Source: an uncultured Oscillospiraceae bacterium
GTDB taxonomy: Bacteria > Bacillota > Clostridia > Oscillospirales > Oscillospiraceae
Reading direction: 5' to 3'
DNA length: 8,858 nt
NCBI GenBank assembly: GCA_910587255.1
Contig: CAJUKT010000066.1
Coordinates: 1 to 8,858, forward strand
The notes under the pieces were generated by a model. The model ran no database searches and was not told where the DNA came from. It was given only the letters and a program-made list of their open reading frames with translations. The position numbers were made by a program, and so were the translations under genes. Positions 1 to 6,030 of this stretch are shown here, piece after piece (within the stretch, counting starts at the first letter, position 1; each line of letters opens with the position of its first letter).

Positions 1-96
1 TCTGTTCCCGGCTGGTGGAAATAATGGCTCTATCATCGCCCATTGGCTGTCGCTTAAATCGCTCGCATAGCCGCGTCGCTCATTTTTCTGTATCAT
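1..96 (-). CDS. IS5-family transposase, N-terminal fragment (runs off the left edge)
   Basis: The minus strand from 96 encodes 32 codons, open to the window edge. The segment YASDLSDSQWAMIEPLFPP matches the N-terminal signature of IS5-family transposases (DUF4096-type, usual pattern Y.SDL...QW..IEPL.PP), the start of a DDE enzyme that cuts and joins insertion-sequence ends. No catalytic residues are in view. The ATG at 96 is the first start after an in-frame stop, and the match begins soon after it. GAGGG directly precedes the ATG, which is too close for a normal ribosome binding site, while a TATAAT box lies 6 nt upstream, so the message may be leaderless. Whether the complete transposase is intact cannot be told from this window. 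The frame match is clear; the exact IS subgroup is not. Confidence 0.8.
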   Translation of the reverse strand, partial: MIQKNERRGYASDLSDSQWAMIEPLFPPAGNR

Positions 97-207
97 TCCC
101 TCATTATACTACTTTTCCCTCTATTGGTACAGCTTCTAAGTTCTTAAGTTGTTTCTTTATCAAATTACTAAGCCGTGATTTCTCACCCCCAAAAAACAAT
201 TTAGGTT
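97..207. other. AT-rich gap between the regulator gene and the IS transposase
   Basis: This stretch is clearly richer in A and T than the operon beside it. It should contain one end of the insertion sequence, but the other end is outside the window, so its terminal inverted repeat and target duplication cannot be placed. On the minus strand, just past the regulator stop, is a short GTGA-GAAA-TCAC hairpin without a following T-run. It is therefore not a convincing terminator. Confidence 0.4.
103..108 (-). promoter_or_regulatory. Candidate -10 box (TATAAT) for the IS transposase
   Basis: The minus strand reads TATAAT, a perfect sigma-A -10 hexamer, ending 6 nt before the transposase ATG at 96. 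No good TTGACA-like -35 is seen at 16-18 bp, so the promoter would be weak or depend on other DNA. Transcription would start at about the ATG itself. The match is direct; promoter activity is inferred. Confidence 0.4.
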
Positions 208-1218
208 TTAACGGACAGTGGATTGCCGAACCATCAGGTTTGAAGTCGTGACATAGGTCTGCACCTGGGTGTTGGGATTGCGGATCATATCCAGCAGGAA
301 CTTCCCCGCCTGACCGCCCATCCCCCGCACATCAATGTCCACTGCGGTCAGCGGCGGCTCCATGATCTGGGCAAAGGGGTGGTCGTCAAAGGTCATGACG
401 GCGATCTCGCCCGGTATCCTCATTCCCCGCTCCTGGATCGCGGAGACGCACCCCAGAGCGATATAATTGTTGGCGCACACTACCGCGTCGGGCAGCGGCT
501 CCCGGCTCAGGAGCTTGCGCGCCATGCGATGGCCGTCCGCCCAGGTGGAATCCCCCTGCCAGATGTGCTGGTTGTCCAAAGACAGCCCGGCGTCCTCCAA
601 GCCCTGGCGCACACCATCCAGACGGTGGGCGGAGATACGGTCATGATCCTGCCCGCCCAGAAAAGCGATCCGCTGGTAGCCCTCTCCGGCCAGATGCGCC
701 GCGGCGATGATGCCGGAATAGACGTTGTTGATGTCGATCCAGCACACCTGGCTGTCAAAATTGGGCAGGCCCAGCACGATATGGGGGAAGTGGGTGCGCA
801 CCAGCAAGGCGGCCAGCTGGTGGGTCATCACCGACACGTGGACCGCCAGGGCATCCGCGCTGCGCCGGGAGATGAACTCCTCCGCCATTTCGCAGGCGGT
901 AGAGGACTGGGCCCCGCACAGGGTCAGGCGGTAGTTCCGGGCGCGCAGAGTTTCCTCCAGTCCAGCAATGATCTCAAACATATGGGGGTTGGAGAACGCG
1001 GCGTTGGGCCCTAAATCAGCCAAAACAATTACGCTGCGGGTAGAACCCTTAGCAAAGCTCTGGGCGCTGGCGCTGGGGTAGTAGTTCAGCTCCCGGATCA
1101 CCTGTCTCACCCGCTCCTGTGTCTCCTCCGAGATGCTGTAATGGCCGTTGAGCACCTTGGATACGGTGGAAATAGAAACGCCGGCGGCCCTGGCCACATC
1201 ATTGATCGTCACACCCAT
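208..1218 (-). CDS. LacI/GalR-family transcriptional regulator, probably of the maltodextrin operon
   Basis: This is a 336-residue DNA-binding regulator of usual LacI-family length. Residues 4-23 form the helix-turn-helix (TINDVARAAGVSISTVSKVL), followed by the hinge near 47-60 and a periplasmic-binding-protein-like effector domain. That domain carries typical DxxN, HLAGEGY.RIAFLGG, R..G and TFDDHPFAQ segments and the late PPLTAVD motif. The ATG at 1218 is chosen over an in-frame ATG ten codons earlier because the helix-turn-helix starts right after it and AAAGGAG lies 8 nt upstream. It lies 41 nt after the GH13 gene with no visible terminator, so it is probably the last gene of the operon and may control its own transcription. 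The effector is inferred to be maltose or a maltodextrin product. In the hinge, Phe55 occupies the place of the usual Leu that wedges into the operator centre. Confidence 0.93.
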   Translation of the reverse strand: MGVTINDVARAAGVSISTVSKVLNGHYSISEETQERVRQVIRELNYYPSASAQSFAKGSTRSVIVLADLGPNAAFSNPHMFEIIAGLEETLRARNYRLTLCGAQSSTACEMAEEFISRRSADALAVHVSVMTHQLAALLVRTHFPHIVLGLPNFDSQVCWIDINNVYSGIIAAAHLAGEGYQRIAFLGGQDHDRISAHRLDGVRQGLEDAGLSLDNQHIWQGDSTWADGHRMARKLLSREPLPDAVVCANNYIALGCVSAIQERGMRIPGEIAVMTFDDHPFAQIMEPPLTAVDIDVRGMGGQAGKFLLDMIRNPNTQVQTYVTTSNLMVRQSTVR

Positions 1219-1259
1219 GGCACGAGCTCCTTTCATCGAATATCTCAATGATAGAGCAA

Positions 1260-2984
1260 TCAGGCCTGTCCGTCAACCAGCACGGCAAAACCGAAGCCTG
1301 TCAATGCGTTATTCTCCAGCCCCTCGGCCCAGTAGACCCTGCCTGGGCAGGCGGGCAGCCGCGCCGCGTCCGGGGCGCAGTTGAGGGCCGCCGTGACGGT
1401 CTGTCCTCCGTAGCGCCGCTGAAATACCAGCAGCCCGGAGCCCGCTTGTGCGGACAGAACGCGGAAATCCCCCCGGCGCAGGGGCGCCAGATCATGGCGC
1501 ATGGCGATGGCGCGTTTGAAAAATTCCAACAGCACTGTGTCGCCTCCCTGCCAGGGCATGGGGGCGCGGTACTCCGCCTCCAAAACGCCCCGCACTCCCA
1601 GCTCGTCCCCATAAAAAATGGTGGGCATCCCGATGAAGGACATCAGGAACAGGACGGCCAGCCGGTAAGATCGCGCGTCCCCACCGCACAGGGAGAGGAA
1701 GCGGCTGACATCGTGGCTGTCCAGCAGGTTGAGCTGGGCGGGGAGCAGCTGTAGCCGGTAGCGGGTGAGCATATTGGTGAGCCGCCCGGAAAACTCCGCG
1801 GCGTCGATGGAGCGCCCCCCGAAAAAGCGGCGGCAGTGCTTGCGGAAGTCGTAGTTCATGGTGGAATCAAACATATCGCCGCCCAGCCAGTGACCGGCGC
1901 TCTCCCACACCTCGCCGATGAGCAGAGTGTCCGGGTTCTCCCCCTTCACCGCCTCCCGGAAGGCCCGCCAGAACCCGTCATCCACCTCGCTGGCCACGTC
2001 CAGCCGCCAGCCGTCGATGTGGAATTCCCGCACCCAGTAAGCCCCCACCGCGGCAAAGTAGTCCCGTACCTCTGGGTTGGCGGTGTCCAGCTTGGGCATC
2101 ATCCGCTCATAGCCAAAGCAGGCGTAGGCGGGGTATGCCTCCGGGTCATCCGGGCGGATTACGGGGAATTCCAGGTGGTAAAACCAGTCCTTGTATTGGG
2201 ACCGTTCCTGATTGCGTACCACATCATCAAAGGCGAAGAACTGCCAGCCGCAGTGATTGAACACCCCATCGATGATGACGCGGATACCCCGTTTGTGGAA
2301 CTCGTCCACCATGGCCCGGAACGCATCGTCCCCGCCGAAGCAGGGGTCCACGTGGTAATAGTCCAGCAGGTCATACTTGTGGTATTCCCCCGCCGCGAAA
2401 ATGGGGTTGAGGTAGACACAGTTGACCCCCAGCTCCTGGAGATACCCGGCGTTTTCCGCCGCGCCCCACAGGGTGCCGCCCAGCCTGCCCTTCACGGGCA
2501 CGCCGTTGTAAAGCTGCTCTGCCGGTTGTAGGGAAATGCTTTTCTCCCCGCTGGCAAAACTGTCTGGGAAGATATTGTACACCACCGCGTCATACACCCA
2601 GTCCGGCACCTTGGCGATATCCGCCCGGTGGTTAAAGGGAAGTTTGAAATATTCAGACCGGTCGTCCACCAGGTGGTCGGTGAACACATCGCCGTAGTAG
2701 AGGAACGTTCGCTCCCCGTCATCCAGCTCGAAGTAGTAGAACAGGCGCTGGTAGGGGCTGTCCAGAATGAGCTGGTAGTAGTCATGGCACTGGTCGCTGA
2801 GCACCAGCTCCATGGGGGCGGGGGTGAACAGGATAGGGGTCACCCGGCAGGCGGTGTCTCCGTAGTAGAGGGTGCAGCGCTTCAGATCCCCCCTGGCGCA
2901 GCGCAGGCGGAACACGATGCGGTTCTCATCCAGGCCGTGGGCGTACTCCGACATGGGGATATGCAAAATAGCGTCCAGCTTCAT
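1260..2984 (-). CDS. GH13 neopullulanase / cyclomaltodextrinase-type alpha-glucosidic hydrolase
   Basis: This 574-residue enzyme would hydrolyse alpha-1,4 (possibly also alpha-1,6) links in maltodextrins, cyclodextrins or pullulan pieces. Residues 1-120 form a CBM34-like N-terminal beta domain, and 130-500 the GH13 barrel. The conserved regions are DGVFNH (239-244), GWRLDVASE (325-333; nucleophile Asp329), GEVW (357-360; acid/base Glu358) and LDSHD (421-425; Asp425), so the catalytic triad is complete. MPKLD (296-300) corresponds to the MPKLN signature of the neopullulanase group. There is no signal peptide, so it acts in the cytoplasm on imported sugar. The ATG at 2984 has CAGGAGG upstream and overlaps the permease stop as ATGA; longer in-frame extensions would run through the permease gene. 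Neopullulanase, cyclomaltodextrinase and maltogenic amylase cannot be told apart by eye. Confidence 0.94.
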   Translation of the reverse strand: MKLDAILHIPMSEYAHGLDENRIVFRLRCARGDLKRCTLYYGDTACRVTPILFTPAPMELVLSDQCHDYYQLILDSPYQRLFYYFELDDGERTFLYYGDVFTDHLVDDRSEYFKLPFNHRADIAKVPDWVYDAVVYNIFPDSFASGEKSISLQPAEQLYNGVPVKGRLGGTLWGAAENAGYLQELGVNCVYLNPIFAAGEYHKYDLLDYYHVDPCFGGDDAFRAMVDEFHKRGIRVIIDGVFNHCGWQFFAFDDVVRNQERSQYKDWFYHLEFPVIRPDDPEAYPAYACFGYERMMPKLDTANPEVRDYFAAVGAYWVREFHIDGWRLDVASEVDDGFWRAFREAVKGENPDTLLIGEVWESAGHWLGGDMFDSTMNYDFRKHCRRFFGGRSIDAAEFSGRLTNMLTRYRLQLLPAQLNLLDSHDVSRFLSLCGGDARSYRLAVLFLMSFIGMPTIFYGDELGVRGVLEAEYRAPMPWQGGDTVLLEFFKRAIAMRHDLAPLRRGDFRVLSAQAGSGLLVFQRRYGGQTVTAALNCAPDAARLPACPGRVYWAEGLENNALTGFGFAVLVDGQA

Positions 2985-3826
2985 CCCTTTACACCTCCTG
3001 CGGTCAGCCCGGAGGTCATGTGCTTCTGGCACAGGAAGAAGATCACCAGCACCGGCAGCGACACCGTGATGGACGCGGCGGCAAACACCGGCCAGCTCCC
3101 GGTCATCTCGGTAGCCTGGAGGGCGTACAGCCCCGCCGCCAGGGTATAGTTCTGCTCCCCCGTGAGGAAGGTGGTGGCGTAAATGTACTCGTTCCACACA
3201 TAGATGAGCACCATCAGCGCCGTCACCACGATGCTGGGCTTGGCCAGGGGCAGCACGATCCGGGTCACCACCTGGAAATTACCCGCCCCGTCGATGCGGG
3301 CGGCCTCCTCGATCTCGGTGGGGATGGTGTCAAAATAACCCTTGGTGTTCCACAGGCTGAACACCGCCATGGTGCCGGTATACACCAAAATCAGCCCAAT
3401 GCGATGGTTGATCAGCCCGAAAGAGCGCAGCAGGCGGTAGATGGCGAACATGGACAGGATGGCGGGAAACGCGTTGAGCAGCACCAGGCATTTCAGCATG
3501 GCCCGCCGCCCGGGGAACCGCCGGCGGGAGAAGCAGTAGGCTGCCGGGATAGCCACCGACAGGGACAGCGCTACGGTGGATGCCGCCAGCAGCACCGTAT
3601 TGCTGAACCAGGCGAGGATGTCCTCCCCAAACAGCACCTCCCGGTAGTTGTCCAGCGTGAACTCCTTGGGAATGAAGGAGAAGTCGGAGCTGAGCAGGCT
3701 GTTCTGGCCGTTAAAGGACACGCTCAGGGCGTAGAGGATGGGAATCAGCGTGACAAAGCACAGCGCGATGAAAAACACATTCAGCGCGGCCAGCCCCACG
3801 CGCTCCTTGATTTTCTTTTGGTTCAC
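2981..3826 (-). CDS. malG: MalG-type maltodextrin ABC importer permease
   Basis: This 281-residue inner-membrane permease forms half of the sugar channel with the MalF-type partner. It has about six hydrophobic segments (near 12-34, 72-98, 110-132, 143-160, 198-217 and 248-266). The cytoplasmic EAA loop at 173-197 (EEAARIDGAGNFQVVTRIVLP...) docks the ATPase. The C-terminus TSGLTAGGVKG is the characteristic MalG ending. The start is GTG at 3826, in a GTGA overlap with the malF stop, with GAGGAGG upstream. The stop overlaps the GH13 start by 4 nt (ATGA). Both overlaps suggest translational coupling. Substrate is inferred from the neighbouring starch-binding and GH13 genes. Confidence 0.93.
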   Translation of the reverse strand: MNQKKIKERVGLAALNVFFIALCFVTLIPILYALSVSFNGQNSLLSSDFSFIPKEFTLDNYREVLFGEDILAWFSNTVLLAASTVALSLSVAIPAAYCFSRRRFPGRRAMLKCLVLLNAFPAILSMFAIYRLLRSFGLINHRIGLILVYTGTMAVFSLWNTKGYFDTIPTEIEEAARIDGAGNFQVVTRIVLPLAKPSIVVTALMVLIYVWNEYIYATTFLTGEQNYTLAAGLYALQATEMTGSWPVFAAASITVSLPVLVIFFLCQKHMTSGLTAGGVKG

Positions 3827-4743
3827 AGATCCCCCTCCTCTCGTAGCTGGAACTTGGCGGAGAACACGATAAGCAGGATGAAGATGATGATGGAGATGGC
3901 TGAGCTGTAACCGTAGTTGTTGGTGATGAAGGCGTTTTCGTAGGCGTAGGTGAGGATAGTGTGAAAGCCGGAGCCGGTTTTGGCGCCTGCCTGCTGGGTA
4001 AGCAGGTACACCACATCGAAGGTTTTGAAGGTTGTGAACACCGTATTGATGACCGCGGGGGTGATAATGGGCCTGATGGCGGGCACGATGATGTACCGGG
4101 TGCGCTGGAACCAGTTGGCCCCGTCCAGCAGGGCGCTCTCCTCATAGCTGCGGTCGATGCTCTGCATGGCCCCGTCCATAATCATAATCATGAAGGGCAG
4201 CGCCAGCCACAGGTTCACCACCGTGCAGCAGATGAAAGCGGACAGATCGGAGGACAGCCATCGCACAGCCTCCAGCCCCAGCTTCTCCATCCACTGGTTG
4301 AGCAGGCCAAACTGGGTGTTGAACATCCCAGTTTTCCACAGCAGGATAGACACGTAGCCCGGCATGGCCCAGGGGAACATAAGCAGGGTCTTGTACAGCT
4401 TGCGCAGCCGCAGCTTCTGGATATTGAGCAGGGATGCCAGTACAAAGGCGATGATGAGCTGAAGAACCATATTCACCGCCGTCCACAGAATGGTGGCCAG
4501 CAGGGCGGATAGAAACCCGGAGTCGAACACAAACAGGGCGCGCAGGTAATTGTCCAGCCCCACGATGGTGAAATCGAACCAGTGGTATACGTTCATGTTG
4601 GTGAGGGAAATGTACCCCGTGTAGAGAATGGGGAACACCACCATCAGCGCGATGAGCAGCAGGGACGGTGTGGACCAGGCGTAGGAGTAGAAGATCCCCC
4701 TCCGGCGTTTTTTCGCCGCCTCATTCTTTTCCCTTTTTTTCAT
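3823..4743 (-). CDS. malF: MalF-type maltodextrin ABC importer permease
   Basis: This 306-residue membrane protein pairs with the MalG-type permease. It starts with a Lys/Arg-rich cytoplasmic tail (1-16), then has about six membrane segments (near 24-46, 79-105, 117-137, 168-190, 226-248 and 280-296). The EAA loop at 201-225 (EESALLDGANWFQRTRYIIVP...) contacts the ATPase. It lacks the large extra periplasmic loop of the Escherichia coli MalF, as is normal for Gram-positive versions. The ATG at 4743 follows AAGGTG and comes 9 nt after the stop of the binding-protein gene. No ATPase gene is nearby; Firmicutes importers of this type often share an MsmX-like ATPase, which is family knowledge rather than something seen here. 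Confidence 0.92.
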   Translation of the reverse strand: MKKREKNEAAKKRRRGIFYSYAWSTPSLLLIALMVVFPILYTGYISLTNMNVYHWFDFTIVGLDNYLRALFVFDSGFLSALLATILWTAVNMVLQLIIAFVLASLLNIQKLRLRKLYKTLLMFPWAMPGYVSILLWKTGMFNTQFGLLNQWMEKLGLEAVRWLSSDLSAFICCTVVNLWLALPFMIMIMDGAMQSIDRSYEESALLDGANWFQRTRYIIVPAIRPIITPAVINTVFTTFKTFDVVYLLTQQAGAKTGSGFHTILTYAYENAFITNNYGYSSAISIIIFILLIVFSAKFQLREEGDL

Positions 4744-4752
4744 ATGCGCACC

Positions 4753-5961
4753 TTATTTCATGGCGGCGATGAGCTCGCTAGCCTTGGCAAGGGCCGTATC
4801 AAAGCTTGCGCCCACATCCTTGCCGGACAGGTTCACGTCGGTGAGCAGGTTCCCCACCACCGTCCACATCACATCCATCTCCGGGATATTAGGCATGGGG
4901 ACGGCGATCTCCGCGGTGGCCCGCATGGCCTGTACCAGTTCATCATTAGCCACGGAGGGGTCGTCGTAGCATTTGACATTGGCCGGGGCACAACCACTGG
5001 CCAGGGCCAGAGAGACGCCGATGGCGGGGTCGTTGAGGGCAACCAGCAGCGTCTTGACCGCCTCCGCTTTCCCCTCGGCGGCAAATTTCAGCACATGGAT
5101 ACCTTGGACGCCGGAATAGGGGGCCAGGGGTTGGCCGGTGGTATCCACTGTGGGCATGGGCGCGATGCCCAGGTCGATGCCTGCGTCCCGGGCGGTGGGC
5201 ACCATCCAGGGCCCGCCGATGGTAGCATCCGCCTTGCCTTCCAGGAAGAGGGTGTTCACCGTGCTGTACTCCGTCTCCCCGGGCATGAGGGCCACAAATT
5301 GCAGGTGGTAGGCCAGCGCGTCCCGCACCGCCTGGGCATCCGGGAAGGGCGTGCCGTCCTCATCGATGATGGAGCCGCCAAAGCCGTGGATCCATGCGGC
5401 GCTGTAGTAGGCAGTGCTGTGCTGCTCCACGAAGCCGTACCGGCCCCGGCCGGTGTTGCGCCCCATGTAGTCCAGCAACTCCCCGGTGGTGGCGGGCGCC
5501 TCGCTGTCCTGCATATAGCGGCGGTTGTACATGAACAGCAGGGTCTCAAAATACAGCGGGAGCTGGTAGAGCGTGCCCTTATAGGTGGCGGCGGACAGGG
5601 TCATGGGCAGGTAGTCCGCCAAGGCGTCCTCCCCCAGCAGCTCCGTCACAGGGGCCAGAATACCCATCTCGGCAAAAACGCCGATCTTGTCATGGGCGAA
5701 GATGAACAGGTCGGGGGCGGCGGTGGGGTCGTTGCCCACCAACTTGAGGGAATCGGTGAGGCTGGTCTTTTTTTCAAAGACTATCTCCAGGTCGGGGACA
5801 GCCTCTGCCAGATAGGCGGATAGCGCCTCCACCACGGCGTCCTCCTTGTCGTGCCAGACCACCAGCTTGTTCGCGCCGGCATCAGACGGCTTCGGCCCGC
5901 CGCAGGCGGTCAGGCCCAGCAGCATGACCAGGGCCAGGAGCAGTGCGGTCAATCGTTTCAT
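4753..5961 (-). CDS. malE: MalE-type maltodextrin-binding lipoprotein of the ABC importer
   Basis: This 402-residue extracellular solute-binding protein would be tethered by lipid to the outer face of the membrane and hand sugar to MalFG. Residues 1-20 are a lipoprotein signal peptide with lipobox LTAC, so Cys20 is the likely lipidated residue. Several segments align by eye with MalE: APDLFIFAHDKIG (82-94; MalE has a GPDIIFWAHDRFG-like stretch), YKGTLYQLPLYFE (127-139), and GGPWMV (249-254). PYSGVQGIHV (281-290) is typical of the family. The ATG at 5961 has GAGGAGGT upstream. It is the first importer gene, separated from the starch-binding gene by a 69-nt gap holding a strong hairpin. The maltodextrin substrate is well supported by context, though not proved. 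Confidence 0.92.
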   Translation of the reverse strand: MKRLTALLLALVMLLGLTACGGPKPSDAGANKLVVWHDKEDAVVEALSAYLAEAVPDLEIVFEKKTSLTDSLKLVGNDPTAAPDLFIFAHDKIGVFAEMGILAPVTELLGEDALADYLPMTLSAATYKGTLYQLPLYFETLLFMYNRRYMQDSEAPATTGELLDYMGRNTGRGRYGFVEQHSTAYYSAAWIHGFGGSIIDEDGTPFPDAQAVRDALAYHLQFVALMPGETEYSTVNTLFLEGKADATIGGPWMVPTARDAGIDLGIAPMPTVDTTGQPLAPYSGVQGIHVLKFAAEGKAEAVKTLLVALNDPAIGVSLALASGCAPANVKCYDDPSVANDELVQAMRATAEIAVPMPNIPEMDVMWTVVGNLLTDVNLSGKDVGASFDTALAKASELIAAMK

Positions 5962-5984
5962 GGCGATACCTCCTCGCTGAAATG

Positions 5985-6026
5985 GCGTTCTGCGGATACG
6001 CGTCCGCCGCGCACCCGCAGAACAGC
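5985..6026 (-). other. Intercistronic hairpin between the starch-binding gene and malE
   Basis: GTTCTGCGG (5987-5995) pairs perfectly with CCGCAGAAC (6015-6023). After a 3x3 internal loop, CGCG (5999-6002) pairs with CGCG (6008-6011) around a 5-nt loop. Two more G-C pairs at the base form if A6024 is bulged. In the minus-strand transcript it begins a few nt after the starch-binding gene stop and ends about 10 nt before the malE ribosome binding site. No T-run follows, so it is not a standard terminator. It may mark an mRNA processing or stability point that sets different levels of the two products; that role is inferred. Confidence 0.65.
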
Positions 6027-6030
6027 GGAA

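Noticed and set aside
15..251. 78-codon plus-strand open frame at the left edge
   Set aside because: It runs antisense over the IS5-type transposase start and the end of the regulator. It has no ribosome binding site and no recognisable domain.
1219..1248. Longer start for the LacI-family regulator at 1248
   Set aside because: The conserved helix-turn-helix begins directly after the ATG at 1218, which has AAAGGAG at proper spacing. The ten extra codons have no family counterpart.
2985..3197. N-terminal extension of the GH13 enzyme to 3197
   Set aside because: The extra 71 codons would lie inside the MalG-type gene in another frame and are rich in Arg, His and Gly. The ATG at 2984 has a strong AGGAGG site and begins the CBM34-like domain.
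3020..3910. 296-codon plus-strand open frame
   Set aside because: It is antisense to the MalG-type permease, has low-complexity Gly/His/Gln-rich translation, and shows no start signals.
4582..5823. 413-codon plus-strand open frame
   Set aside because: It lies antisense to the MalE-type and MalF-type genes, its translation is rich in Gly, His and Val without a domain pattern, and it has no plausible ribosome binding site. It is a by-product of GC-rich codon use on the other strand.
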